Below are positions 24,258 through 33,151 of a DNA stretch of 33,374 bases, piece after piece. Numbering within the stretch: the first letter of the stretch is position 1; every line of letters begins with the position of its first letter. This stretch comes from Pyrinomonadaceae bacterium (lineage in GTDB: Bacteria; Acidobacteriota; Blastocatellia; Pyrinomonadales; Pyrinomonadaceae): contig JALHNX010000042.1 in the NCBI GenBank assembly GCA_022843305.1, positions 1 through 33,374 of the forward strand. The letters are read 5' to 3'. A program made the position numbers and the translations under genes. The notes beneath the pieces were generated by a model. That model was not told the origin of the DNA. It made no database searches and saw only the letters and a list, made by a program, of their open reading frames with translations.

Positions 24258-25361
24258 TTAGGGAACGGTTTCTCCGACAACATCCGATGTTTCGCTGATG
24301 TTTCCAAATTTATCAACTGCGGTCAAGTAATAAAAATATGTATTGCCGGATTCGACATTTGTGTCTTGAAATGTATTTGTGGTCAAAAGTTGCGGGGTCA
24401 ACAGAGTCCAATCAGATTTCGGTAAATCCCGAGCTGTCGAACGATAAATTCTGTAACCGGCAACGTCATTTTCAATATTTGACGCGAAGAATATTGAAAT
24501 AGTGTTGGGCGAAGCCGCAATGGTCACGGCACTCGGCGCGGCTGGCGGAAAAGTGTCTTTCGGCAGAACTTTCCTAATGCTCGAATCAGCACTTTCCAAC
24601 GGTTCGCCGTTTGCTCCGAGGGAAACCGTTCTGACGAAGTATGAATAACTTTTTTCAAATTCAAATACTTTATCCGCAAATTCGTTAGACGTTACGGGCG
24701 CAGTATTTAACAATTTCAGTGAATTTTTTTCATCAAGCCGGTAAATATTAAAGCCTAAAATATTCGCCGGTGTTGAACCGTCAATGTTTTGGGTCGGCGG
24801 TGCCCATCGTATCTCAACCGAATTTTGAGTAATCGTGGTTGTTAAATCATTTGGAATCTCGGCAACTTTGGCGGTTGGGGCAATCGTTAGAAAATTTGAA
24901 AATCCCGCTTTTTGCCCCGCGTTGTTGGTAAATCTGATGGCGTATCGAATGCGCGATTGTTGTCCGGCAAAATTGAGTGTATCGGTAAAAGTCATCTGTT
25001 TACCGGCAAAATCCGAATCGGAAACCGGAATAGTAGCAATCAAAGTGCTGCGCGATGCAAACTCTTCTTCAGTGATATTTGAAGCAGCGTTTGCGGGTTC
25101 GGTCAGACGATAAACATCCGTCCGGCTAATGTTTAAAACATTATTGTTCGAAGCATTACGTGCCGCCATCGTCCAGGACAGAATCATTTTGTTGCCGCGC
25201 TGAAAGCCTGAAATTTCAACTCGTTGAGCAACTCTTTCGACTGGCGGAAGCGGCGGTTTACGTTTACCGCAACCTGCTGAAATAAGCAAGCCAAAAAAAA
25301 TAAACGCTAATACCGCTTTTTTGTGTTTATGTTTAATTTGCTTAAGCATCTTGAAAAACAT
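24258..25361 (-). CDS. Lipoprotein with fibronectin type III repeats
   Basis: A 367-residue predicted lipoprotein. A basic N-terminus and hydrophobic helix lead to the lipobox LISAGC with Cys31 as the lipidated residue. After the Pro-rich spacer KPPLPPVER come three Ig/FN3-like beta sandwiches (about 45-160, 165-262 and 270-367). The second and third carry typical FN3 turns such as VEIRWAPP, GFNIYRLD, GYRIYRST and FYYLTAVDKFGN. It is exported and anchored in an envelope membrane; ligand unknown. It starts 8 nt after hslU, an unusual place for a surface-type protein. Confidence 0.85.
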   Translation of the reverse strand: MFFKMLKQIKHKHKKAVLAFIFFGLLISAGCGKRKPPLPPVERVAQRVEISGFQRGNKMILSWTMAARNASNNNVLNISRTDVYRLTEPANAASNITEEEFASRSTLIATIPVSDSDFAGKQMTFTDTLNFAGQQSRIRYAIRFTNNAGQKAGFSNFLTIAPTAKVAEIPNDLTTTITQNSVEIRWAPPTQNIDGSTPANILGFNIYRLDEKNSLKLLNTAPVTSNEFADKVFEFEKSYSYFVRTVSLGANGEPLESADSSIRKVLPKDTFPPAAPSAVTIAASPNTISIFFASNIENDVAGYRIYRSTARDLPKSDWTLLTPQLLTTNTFQDTNVESGNTYFYYLTAVDKFGNISETSDVVGETVP

Positions 25362-25369
25362 CTGTATAA

Positions 25370-26779
25370 TTAAAGGATATATTGCCGCAGGTTTTGGTCT
25401 TGAACCAGCCCGTCGAGCTTGTTGCTGACATATTGCTCATCAATAATTTGATTTTTGTTTTCGATTTCTTCACCCAAAAAGCTGATTTCTTCGAGAAGTT
25501 TTTCCAAAAGAGTATGAAGCCTTCGGGCGCCGATGTCTTCTGTGTTTTGATTGATTTTTACCGTCATCTCGGCAAGCATCGTAATCGAGCTGTCGGTAAA
25601 TTCCAGTTTAATGTTTTCTGTGCTTAAGAGAGCTTGATACTGCTTAATAAGCGAATTCTTAGGCTGAATAAGAATGCGTTTAAAGTCCTCAAGTGTTAAT
25701 GATTCAAGTTCGACTCTAATCGGAAAGCGACCTTGAAGTTCGGGTATCAAATCTGACGGCTTTGAAACATGAAAAGCTCCGGCAGCGATAAATAGAATAT
25801 GTTCAGTATTGACCATTCCGTATCTGGTATTAACGGTTGTTCCTTCAATAATCGGAAGCAAATCCCGCTGAACGCCTTCGCGCGAAACATCGGGGTTTCC
25901 GCTGCCCGATTCGCGTCCGGCGATTTTGTCTATCTCGTCGAGAAAAATTATTCCCGAAGATTGTGTTTTATCAATTGCGGCGCGGGTGATCTGTTCCATA
26001 TCCACAAGATTTTCGAGTTCGTCGCGGAGCAGAAAATTTTGGGCATCCGAAATTTTTATCTTTCGGCGGACGGTTTTGGACGGAAAAAGATTGCCGAACA
26101 TATCGCGCAGGTTGACGCCCATTTCTTCCATTCCCTGACCGCCGACGAAATCAATCATCGCGTTTGAACGATCCTGTGTTTCGATTTCGATTAGACGGTC
26201 GTCAAATTCGCCGTTTCTCAATTGTTCGCGCAACTTTTCGCGGGTTCGATTTGGTTGTTTTTCTTGAAGAATATCGGTTTGATTGTCGAATGATTGCGGG
26301 TAATACGAGCTTGAAGCAGGCAGTAAAATATCGAGAATCTTTTCCTCGACATTTTCTTCGGCTCTTTGCCGAACATCTTCAAAAGCCGCCTGTTTGGTCA
26401 TATCTACGGCAACGTCCGTGAGTTCCCGAACCATACTCTCGACATCACGCCCGACATAGCCGACTTCAGTAAATTTCGAGGCTTCGATTTTGATAAACGG
26501 CGAATTCGCCAATCTCGCCAAACGGCGGGCAATTTCGGTTTTCCCGACACCGGTCGAGCCGATCATCAAAATGTTTTTCGGTAAAACGTCCTGCGCTATT
26601 TCCGGCGGCAGTTTTTGCCGTCGAATGCGATTACGCAGCGCGACCGCCACGGCGCGTTTCGCGCTGTCCTGCCCGATCACGTATTTGTCCAGTTCCGCAA
26701 CTATCTGACGAGGCGTTAAATCGTCCAATTTCGGACTTGAAACCGTTTCTTTCACTTCTCCACCTAAAAAAATTGCCAT
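25370..26779 (-). CDS. hslU: HslU, ATPase of the HslVU protease
   Basis: The AAA+ unfoldase ring that feeds substrates to HslV. The 469-residue protein has Walker A GSTGVGKT, pore loop and sensor regions, Walker B GIIFLDEIDKIA, the block VSREGVQRDLLPIIEG, and the C-terminal segment GARRLHTLLEKLLEE. It ends with the HslV-docking tail (RQYIL). The intermediate (I) domain is present around residues 110-230. An N-terminal extension of about 20 residues precedes LTPRQIVAELDKYVIGQ. It starts 7 nt after hslV. Confidence 0.98.
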   Translation of the reverse strand: MAIFLGGEVKETVSSPKLDDLTPRQIVAELDKYVIGQDSAKRAVAVALRNRIRRQKLPPEIAQDVLPKNILMIGSTGVGKTEIARRLARLANSPFIKIEASKFTEVGYVGRDVESMVRELTDVAVDMTKQAAFEDVRQRAEENVEEKILDILLPASSSYYPQSFDNQTDILQEKQPNRTREKLREQLRNGEFDDRLIEIETQDRSNAMIDFVGGQGMEEMGVNLRDMFGNLFPSKTVRRKIKISDAQNFLLRDELENLVDMEQITRAAIDKTQSSGIIFLDEIDKIAGRESGSGNPDVSREGVQRDLLPIIEGTTVNTRYGMVNTEHILFIAAGAFHVSKPSDLIPELQGRFPIRVELESLTLEDFKRILIQPKNSLIKQYQALLSTENIKLEFTDSSITMLAEMTVKINQNTEDIGARRLHTLLEKLLEEISFLGEEIENKNQIIDEQYVSNKLDGLVQDQNLRQYIL

Positions 26780-26786
26780 TGTTCGA

Positions 26787-27341
26787 TTATTGAATTTCTT
26801 CCACTAAAATTTCCGAGTTTGTATAGATGCAAATTTCACCGGCGATTTTTAATGATTCCTCGGCAATTTCTCTTGCCGAAAGCGCGGTGTGTTTTAACAG
26901 TGCTCGAGCCGCCGAAAGCGCATACATACTGCCCGAACCGACCGAAAGCAACCCGTCGTCCGAAGCGATCACATCGCCTTTGCCCGAAATCAGAAAAGCA
27001 TCGGTTTTATCGGCGACGATCAAAAGCGCTTCGAGATGGCGCAAATATTTGTCGGTGCGCCAGTCTTTACTCAATTCGATGGCGGCGCGTTCCAACTGCC
27101 CCTGAAATTGATCCAATTTCGCTTCAAACTTCGTTAAAAGCGTAAAAGCATCGGCGGTCGCGCCGGCAAATCCGACCAACACCTCGCCGTTTTTAAGACG
27201 GCGCACCTTTCGCGCATTTCCTTTGATAACTGTTTCGCCGAGAGTTACCTGTCCGTCGCCAGCCATGGCAATTTGTCCGTTTCGTTGAACAAGCAGGACA
27301 GTCGTTGAGCGAATGACAGTCGGTTTTCTTACAATTTGCAT
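26787..27341 (-). CDS. hslV: HslV, proteolytic subunit of the HslVU protease
   Basis: A proteasome-beta-like threonine peptidase. I place the start at the ATG 27341 (184 residues); a TTG three codons upstream would extend it, but neither has a clear ribosome binding site. The catalytic threonine is the first Thr in [13 protein letters not shown], exposed when the propeptide is removed. The residue before it is Ser rather than the common Gly. Other family blocks are [30 protein letters not shown] and [13 protein letters not shown]. The gene begins a five-gene operon: hslV, hslU, FN3 lipoprotein, FAH-family hydrolase, transaldolase. The 78-bp gap to the divergent GATase gene must hold both promoters. 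Confidence 0.96.
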   Translation of the reverse strand: MQIVRKPTVIRSTTVLLVQRNGQIAMAGDGQVTLGETVIKGNARKVRRLKNGEVLVGFAGATADAFTLLTKFEAKLDQFQGQLERAAIELSKDWRTDKYLRHLEALLIVADKTDAFLISGKGDVIASDDGLLSVGSGSMYALSAARALLKHTALSAREIAEESLKIAGEICIYTNSEILVEEIQ

Positions 27342-27419
27342 AAATTTCAATGATAAATCTTAATTTTGAAATGCTCAAATTGACAGCGGCTATTGAGATG
27401 TTTGAACATTGTATGGTTT

Positions 27420-28145
27420 ATGAACAGAAAACCGATTATCGGGCTAACGATGCGTCTCGAATTGGAAAGCGACCGCTTTTACCTCGGACGCGATTACAGC
27501 GAGGCGTTGGAGGCTTTAGGCGCGATACCTTATCATATTAGTTTGATTCCGAAAAAGGATTATTTAACCGAAATTGTGAAAAATGTTGACGGAATTCTGC
27601 TTCCGGGAAGCGATACCGACGTTGATCCACTGATTTTCAACGAAGAACCGCGACCGAATCTGAAGAAAATCATTCCCGAAAAGGAAAATACCGATTTGAT
27701 GGTTTTGGCGGAAGCCGAAAAATTAAAAAAAAGCGTGTTGGGGATTTGTTTCGGAATGCAGGTTTTAAATGTGTCGCGCGGCGGGACATTATTTCAAGAT
27801 ATAGAAACAGACATCGAAAATTGCGTCAAACACGAACAGGGAAAGCCTCTGTCGAGAAATTCGCACCGCATCGAATTTGAAGAAGAAAGTTTATTATCGC
27901 GTCTGATAACGAATAAAAATGATGTGCGGGTCAATTCTCATCATCATCAGGCGGTCGGGAAGTTGGGAAAAAACCTGAGACCTACAGCTTGGGCAAAGGA
28001 TGGCGTGATCGAATGCATCGAAGATACTCGGAAAGACAGATTTGTGTTAGGCGTGCAATGGCATCCCGAATTGTCATGGAAAACGGACAGTTTATCAAAA
28101 AATATTTTCGAGAATTTTATCTCGGCTTGTAAAAATAAAAAGTAG
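27420..28145 (+). CDS. Class I GATase-like gamma-glutamyl hydrolase (peptidase C26, PuuD-like)
   Basis: A 241-residue glutamine-amidotransferase-like hydrolase. The nucleophile is Cys110 in GICFGMQVLN, and the partner His/Glu are in GVQWHPEL. The strand LLPGSDTDVDP and the motif NSHHHQAV are typical of the peptidase C26/PuuD family, which cleaves gamma-glutamyl bonds. The start is the ATG at 27420; an in-frame TTG nine codons upstream gives a poor N-terminus and is rejected. The adjacent NamZ-family gene follows 16 nt later, which makes a wall-derived gamma-glutamyl peptide a possible substrate. Gamma-glutamyl-GABA remains equally possible. Confidence 0.88.
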   Translation: MNRKPIIGLTMRLELESDRFYLGRDYSEALEALGAIPYHISLIPKKDYLTEIVKNVDGILLPGSDTDVDPLIFNEEPRPNLKKIIPEKENTDLMVLAEAEKLKKSVLGICFGMQVLNVSRGGTLFQDIETDIENCVKHEQGKPLSRNSHRIEFEEESLLSRLITNKNDVRVNSHHHQAVGKLGKNLRPTAWAKDGVIECIEDTRKDRFVLGVQWHPELSWKTDSLSKNIFENFISACKNKK

Positions 28146-28161
28146 AATAAGAATTTAACCT

Positions 28162-29349
28162 GTGGCAAAACTTCAACGAAAACCGATTAAATTGGGCTTG
28201 GAAAAGATTTTAGACGAACAAATAAATCTTTTGGAAAATTCGCGCGTCGGGCTGGTCTGCAATCAGGCGACGGTTGATCACCGGTTCCGGCACGCGGCGG
28301 ATTTGTTTTTTGAACATCCGAAGATAAATCTGACGACGCTTTTCGGACCGCAGCACGGCATTCGCGGCGATGTGCAGGACAATATGATCGAAACCACGCA
28401 TTCGATTGATAGAGATACGGGTTTGCCAGTCTATTCGCTCTACAGCGAAACCCGTGAACCGACCGAAGAGATGCTGCGTGATACGGATGTGCTGGTCTAT
28501 GACCTGCAGGATGTCGGCTGCCGCGTCTATACGTTTATCTACACGATGGCGAACGCGATGAGGTCCTGTGCGAAATTTGGCAAGAAGTTCATCGTTTTAG
28601 ACCGACCGAACCCGATCGGCGGAATTGCCGTCGAGGGCAATGTGCTTGAAATCGGACACGAATCGTTTGTCGGGCAGTATCCGATTCCGATGCGCCACGG
28701 CTTGACCATCGGCGAGCTTGCCGGACTCTTTAATCATGAGTTTTCAATCGGTTGCGACCTCGAACTCGTGAAGATGCATAACTGGTCGCGCGATGATTTT
28801 TACGATGAAACAGATGCGCCGTGGGTGATGCCTTCGCCGAATATGCCGACGGTCGAAACTGCCGTCGTTTTTCCGGCGACTGTCTATTTCGAGGGAACGC
28901 AGGTTTCCGAAGGTCGCGGCACGACGCGACCGTTTGAAATTGTCGGTGCTTCGTATATTAATTCGAAAGAGTATTCGGAAGCTCTCGCATCGCTTAAACT
29001 TTCGGGTGTTATATTCCGTCCGATAGAGTTTTTACCGACGTTTCAAAAACACGCGGGAAACAGTTGCGGCGGCGTTTTTTTGCACGTTACCGACAGATTA
29101 ACTTTCGAGCCGGTTATTACGGGATTGGCAATGATAAAAACGGCATTCGATTTATACCCCGAAGAGTTTAAATGGAAAAATCCGCCCTACGAATATGTTT
29201 TTGATCGCAACCCGTTCGATGTCATCGCGGGAACGACCAAAATCAGAGAGATGTTTGAACAAAAGGCGAGTTGGGAAGAATTGAAATCATTTTGCCGGAC
29301 AGGAGTCGAAGAATTTTTATTAATTCGGGAAAAATATTTGTTGTATTAA
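28162..29349 (+). CDS. NamZ/DUF1343 family exo-beta-N-acetylmuramidase-like protein
   Basis: A 395-residue DUF1343 protein; the family founder NamZ of Bacillus removes terminal MurNAc from peptidoglycan fragments (GH171). Family blocks are all present: RVGLVCNQA, LFGPQHGIRG, YSLYSETREPT, DLQDVGCRVYTFI, LDRPNPIGG, RHGLTIGELA, PSPNMPTVETA and GRGTTRPFE. There is no signal peptide, so it would act in the cytoplasm or the start is internal to a longer history. The motif that reads PEHG in many members is PQHG here. The start is GTG at 28162, with no strong ribosome binding site. It pairs with the upstream GATase-like gene (16-nt gap). Confidence 0.88.
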   Translation: MAKLQRKPIKLGLEKILDEQINLLENSRVGLVCNQATVDHRFRHAADLFFEHPKINLTTLFGPQHGIRGDVQDNMIETTHSIDRDTGLPVYSLYSETREPTEEMLRDTDVLVYDLQDVGCRVYTFIYTMANAMRSCAKFGKKFIVLDRPNPIGGIAVEGNVLEIGHESFVGQYPIPMRHGLTIGELAGLFNHEFSIGCDLELVKMHNWSRDDFYDETDAPWVMPSPNMPTVETAVVFPATVYFEGTQVSEGRGTTRPFEIVGASYINSKEYSEALASLKLSGVIFRPIEFLPTFQKHAGNSCGGVFLHVTDRLTFEPVITGLAMIKTAFDLYPEEFKWKNPPYEYVFDRNPFDVIAGTTKIREMFEQKASWEELKSFCRTGVEEFLLIREKYLLY

Positions 29350-29477
29350 AGTTAAAGCAGTTTCTCGAAAACCGTAAAAAGGTTTTACTCAATATTTACA
29401 GAGATAACTTGAAAAATAATTTAATTGTTGATTTGCCGACGAGTAACGTAAAGCTTTAATAATTTGAAGGAATAAAA

Positions 29478-29858
29478 ATGGATAATACATTTATAATCGG
29501 TCTTATTTCCTGGATATTTCCGGGCGGCGGGCATCTCCTGCAGAAGCGTTGGAAACGCGGCGCGCTGATCGTGTTTATTTTTTGGACAATGTTCGTCATT
29601 GCCATTTTCAGCGGCGGCGCACATTATCCGGGATTTACTTTCGGCGAAGGCGCATTGTTATATTTACTGAATATTTTCGGGCGTTTGGGAAGCGGACTCG
29701 GCGCGGTCATCAGTTATCTTATTGCGATGAGTCCGCCGCCGAATGTCGCGGCTTGGGCAACCTTTGAATATGGCGGTAGATTTTTGGAAGTCGCCGGACT
29801 TTTAAATTATCTGGCGGTGATGGACGCGGTAGATATTCATCTCGGGAGAAAGAAATGA
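29478..29858 (+). CDS. Small membrane protein, DUF6677-like
   Basis: A 126-residue protein with three to four hydrophobic segments. It begins SWIFPGGGHLLQKRWKRGA, a 'tip-over' Pro-Gly-Gly-Gly-His turn like that in DUF6677 and TM2-type proteins, followed by a helix at about 29-45. AAGGA lies 6 nt before the ATG. The stop overlaps the start of a 56-codon membrane ORF (ATGA), and recO follows that. The 128-bp region upstream (29350-29477) has only a weak AAAACC/GGTTTT hairpin. Function unknown; the family name is from memory of the motif and is only moderately sure. Confidence 0.7.
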   Translation: MDNTFIIGLISWIFPGGGHLLQKRWKRGALIVFIFWTMFVIAIFSGGAHYPGFTFGEGALLYLLNIFGRLGSGLGAVISYLIAMSPPPNVAAWATFEYGGRFLEVAGLLNYLAVMDAVDIHLGRKK

Positions 29859-30025
29859 TTCATTTTGTATATTTATTTGCTTTTGCGATTTTTGTTTCGA
29901 TCGCGTTCAGTATTTTTGCGAACGGGACGAACAGGGAACGCATCATATACGGGATAAAAATTTTCGCTCAATTTGTTGTCATAAGTTTGGTCTTGGCTTG
30001 GATTTTTTATTTTATTCCTTGGTAA
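29855..30025 (+). CDS. 56-residue membrane mini-protein between the DUF6677-like gene and recO
   Basis: An ORF of 56 codons that starts at the ATGA overlap with the preceding gene and stops 4 nt before recO. The product has two hydrophobic helices (about 3-21 and 37-54) around a short polar loop NGTNRERII. Translational coupling on both sides and the absence of any gap support a real gene. Function unknown; it may be a partner of the preceding membrane protein. Confidence 0.65.
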   Translation: MIHFVYLFAFAIFVSIAFSIFANGTNRERIIYGIKIFAQFVVISLVLAWIFYFIPW

Positions 30026-30029
30026 TTGA

Positions 30030-30782
30030 ATGGGACTCATCGAAACGGAAGGTTTGGTTTTAAAAAGTTACGGGTTGGCGGAAGCCGATAAGATCGTCGT
30101 GTTTCTGACTCAGGAACACGGGCTGATTCGCGGGGTTGCGAAAGGCGCAAAGCGTCTGAAAAGCAAATTCGGCGGAAGTCTGGAACCGTTTTCGATTGTC
30201 CGCCTGACATATTTTCAAAAAGAAGACCGTGAATTGGTTTCGATCCAGCAATCGGAAATCGTTAAATCATTTTTTGACATTGCCGTTAATCCGAACACGT
30301 TTCAAAAATTCGCGTATCTTGTCGAACTTTTAAACGATTTCGCGCCGCCGTCCGATCCGAACGAAAGGCTTTACCGGATGACGAAAGTTTGTCTCGAAAC
30401 ATCGGATGCGCATCCCGAAAAACTTTCGCAAATGATTCTTTATTTCGAACTTTGGCTTATGAAACTCGGCGGGTATCTGCCGTCCTGGGAAAGATGCGAT
30501 ATTTGCAAGCGCGAATTAGCCAAACCCGAACCGACCAATCTGCAAATAAATTTTCATCTTGCCTGCCGAAATTGCCGTAAAACACGCGGCGAATGGACGA
30601 TTTTACCCGCCCAGCGCGAGATGTTTTTAGTGGCGCAGAGAGTTTCGCCCCTCAAATTTTTGGAATTGACAAAGGACGGCTTGGAAGATGTAAATATTGT
30701 TTCAAATATCCTTAAACGCATTATTTCAAATGTTTTAGGTCGTGAAACGACGGGCGAAAAGATTTTAATTGCCGGTAATTAG
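30030..30782 (+). CDS. recO: DNA repair protein RecO
   Basis: RecO helps load RecA on SSB-coated single-stranded DNA in the RecFOR pathway. At 250 residues it has the normal layout. The N-terminal OB fold begins ETEGLVLKSYGLAEADKIV and includes GVAKGAKRLKSKFGG. The helical part is followed by a Cys4 zinc motif, CDIC then CRNC 20 or so residues later. It lies 4 nt after the mini-protein gene and 5 nt before the LptF-LptG gene, so all are in one transcript. Confidence 0.95.
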   Translation: MGLIETEGLVLKSYGLAEADKIVVFLTQEHGLIRGVAKGAKRLKSKFGGSLEPFSIVRLTYFQKEDRELVSIQQSEIVKSFFDIAVNPNTFQKFAYLVELLNDFAPPSDPNERLYRMTKVCLETSDAHPEKLSQMILYFELWLMKLGGYLPSWERCDICKRELAKPEPTNLQINFHLACRNCRKTRGEWTILPAQREMFLVAQRVSPLKFLELTKDGLEDVNIVSNILKRIISNVLGRETTGEKILIAGN

Positions 30783-30787
30783 TCCGA

Positions 30788-33091
30788 ATGAAAAAGTATA
30801 GCTGGTTAATTTCCAAATATTTACTGCAAAATATTTTGCCATACTTCATTTTTACGTGGCTTTTGCTCAGCGTGATCTTATTCGTCCAGCAGGCAAGCCG
30901 TTATGCCGACATCTTTTTCAGCGTCAATATTCCCAAAAGCCTCGTTTGGCAACTGACCTTTGCCTTAATTCCGAATGTTATTGCCTTTACCGCACCGATG
31001 GCGATTTTGATCGGCGTTATTATCGGTCTGTCGAAAATGCAGGGCGACAGCGAATTAATTGCGATTCGCGCTTCGGGTGTCGGCAATCTTCAGATAGCTC
31101 TGCCGATCATCATTCTCGGGTTGCTGCTTTCATTTTTTGCATTTTTTATCAACTTAAAAGGCGTTCCGCTGGCTTCCAATATCGTCAGAAACATCGCGCT
31201 TCAAACCGCGCTTTATAAACTCGCATCACCCATCGAACCCGGAGTTTTTAACACGGAAATCGGCGGCTATACGATCTATGTCAAAACCGGCGATAAAATT
31301 GACGGCGATTGGGAAAATATCTTTATCTACCGCGAAGATCAGAAAAACAACGAAATGCGTCTGATAACGGCGAAAAATGGCAAGATAGATTCGACGCTTG
31401 AAAAGGACAGGGAAGTTGCCGAATTGGTTTTGCAGAATGCGGTTTCGACGACTTTGCCGTTAAATCCGAAATCTGAAATAAAGGGAAAGACGGCATCGGA
31501 AAACATCGGGGAAATTCGTTTTGCGATCAAAACAAAACGCGACGACATCGTTAAAAAACTAACCCAAAGTCAGGAAACACAGGAAGAATTAGGTTTAAGC
31601 GAACTGGCAAAATTGGCGAACGCGGCAGACGGAAAAGAGAACACCGAGGCGCGGATTCTCTGGCAGAGAAGACTTTTGTTGTCTGTAACGCCGCTTATTT
31701 TCGCGCTTTTGGGAACGGTTCTCGTTCTCAGATTCAATCGCGGCGGTCGGGGATTCGGGATATTTCTGGCGCTTGTAAGTTTGATCGGCTATTACGTTGT
31801 CACGCTTTTCGGCGAACAACTGGCGAGAACCGGTAGGATAAATATTTTATTAGCCGGATTTTTACCCGTTTTGATAAGTGTTTTGGCAATTTTCTGGTTT
31901 TCGCTTTCAACCCGTGTTTTCAAAAGAAATCTTTTCGAGCCGTTGAAAGGATTTTTAAAATCCTTAAACCAAAGCGAAGGCGAAAAGGTTTCCAAGAGTA
32001 ATTTCTATATTGATCTGACGACCGGAATTCGGGATTTCGATATTATTCTCAATTTTTTGAAATATTTTTTCCTGACACTCGGATTCCTGACCGCGATCTA
32101 TCTGATATTCACGACCTTCGAGATGTGGAAATTTGCCGGAACCGCGCCGAACGGTATTTCGCTTTTAGTAAAGTATCTTTTTTACCTGATTCCGTTTATA
32201 TATATACAGCTCGCGCCGTCGGCGGTGATGATCGCGACGCTCGCCACATTTGTTATTAAATCCAGACAGAATGAGATTGTTACGTGGACCGCCGCCGGGC
32301 AGAGCGTCTATCGTCTGCTTCTGCCGTGTTTCGTTTTGATGATTTTTCTCGGAATTCTAAATTGGGGAATTCAGGAGTTTGTCGCGCCGAAAACCAACCA
32401 GAAACAGGACACCATTCGCGCACAGATCCGCAATAAAGGGATTTTGGCGCAAAAAGAAGGGAAGTATTGGGTCGCCAATCAAAACCGCATCTATTCGTTC
32501 GATAAGGCTGAAAAGCAGTCCGGCTCGAACAGCAAAGTTCAAAACCTGACGGTTTATGAATTTTCAAACGACAATCAGAGACTCGCGGCGATCTATAAAA
32601 CGCCCGATGCGATTTGGCAGGCGAATAAAATTGTTCTGACGGAAACCGAGAAAACCGTTGTCAATAATCAGGTTTTGGAAACGCAAAATTTAGCGGATTT
32701 TGAATTCGCCGAGACGGAAAATCCGTTTAACAATCTCAATCAAAAGCCGAGTTATTTGACATCTTCCGAGACGAAAACGCAGATGCTCGAAGCCGAATCG
32801 GAAACCGAAGCGCGGAATCTGGAAATCGCCCTCCAGAAAAAATACACGACACCGCTTTTGCCGTTCATCATCGCGCTTTTCACCGCGCCATTTGCCTTAT
32901 CTTTAAGCCGAAAAGGAAAGGTTATAACGGTCGGTTACGCGGTCGGTTTGTGGCTGGTCTTTATGGGAATTTCGAGCGGCTTCGAGCAAGCCGGACTGAG
33001 CGGCAATATTTTCCCGAAACTCGCCGTCTGGACACCGCTTTTTTTGTTTTCGATGATAGGGATTTATTTGTTCTCAAAAGTCAAAACATAG
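30788..33091 (+). CDS. LptF-LptG fusion permease (YjgP/YjgQ family)
   Basis: A 767-residue polytopic protein made of two LptF/LptG-like halves in one chain. The first half (about 1-390) has three N-terminal helices, a periplasmic beta-jellyroll region (about 126-290) and three C-terminal helices. The second half (about 415-767) repeats the pattern, with helices around 425-445, 455-490 and 510-530, a periplasmic part containing KEGKYWVANQNRIYSF, and three final helices. In most bacteria LptF and LptG are separate 350-390-residue proteins that, with the ATPase LptB, extract LPS from the inner membrane. The first half has ALIPNVIAFTAPMA, typical of the family. The partner LptB is not in this window. 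Confidence 0.9.
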   Translation: MKKYSWLISKYLLQNILPYFIFTWLLLSVILFVQQASRYADIFFSVNIPKSLVWQLTFALIPNVIAFTAPMAILIGVIIGLSKMQGDSELIAIRASGVGNLQIALPIIILGLLLSFFAFFINLKGVPLASNIVRNIALQTALYKLASPIEPGVFNTEIGGYTIYVKTGDKIDGDWENIFIYREDQKNNEMRLITAKNGKIDSTLEKDREVAELVLQNAVSTTLPLNPKSEIKGKTASENIGEIRFAIKTKRDDIVKKLTQSQETQEELGLSELAKLANAADGKENTEARILWQRRLLLSVTPLIFALLGTVLVLRFNRGGRGFGIFLALVSLIGYYVVTLFGEQLARTGRINILLAGFLPVLISVLAIFWFSLSTRVFKRNLFEPLKGFLKSLNQSEGEKVSKSNFYIDLTTGIRDFDIILNFLKYFFLTLGFLTAIYLIFTTFEMWKFAGTAPNGISLLVKYLFYLIPFIYIQLAPSAVMIATLATFVIKSRQNEIVTWTAAGQSVYRLLLPCFVLMIFLGILNWGIQEFVAPKTNQKQDTIRAQIRNKGILAQKEGKYWVANQNRIYSFDKAEKQSGSNSKVQNLTVYEFSNDNQRLAAIYKTPDAIWQANKIVLTETEKTVVNNQVLETQNLADFEFAETENPFNNLNQKPSYLTSSETKTQMLEAESETEARNLEIALQKKYTTPLLPFIIALFTAPFALSLSRKGKVITVGYAVGLWLVFMGISSGFEQAGLSGNIFPKLAVWTPLFLFSMIGIYLFSKVKT

Positions 33092-33151
33092 TTATAAATG
33101 ACGGTCAGTGTAATGCCTCCGTAAAAAGTTACGAAGTGATTTTCAGACAAA

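Noticed and set aside
27342..27350. TTG start for hslV three codons upstream of the ATG
   Set aside because: No supporting ribosome binding site, and the ATG at 27341 gives a sufficient propeptide.
27393..27419. TTG start adding nine codons to the GATase-like gene
   Set aside because: The extension is unlike the family N-terminus, which begins with MNRKPIIG-like residues at the ATG 27420.
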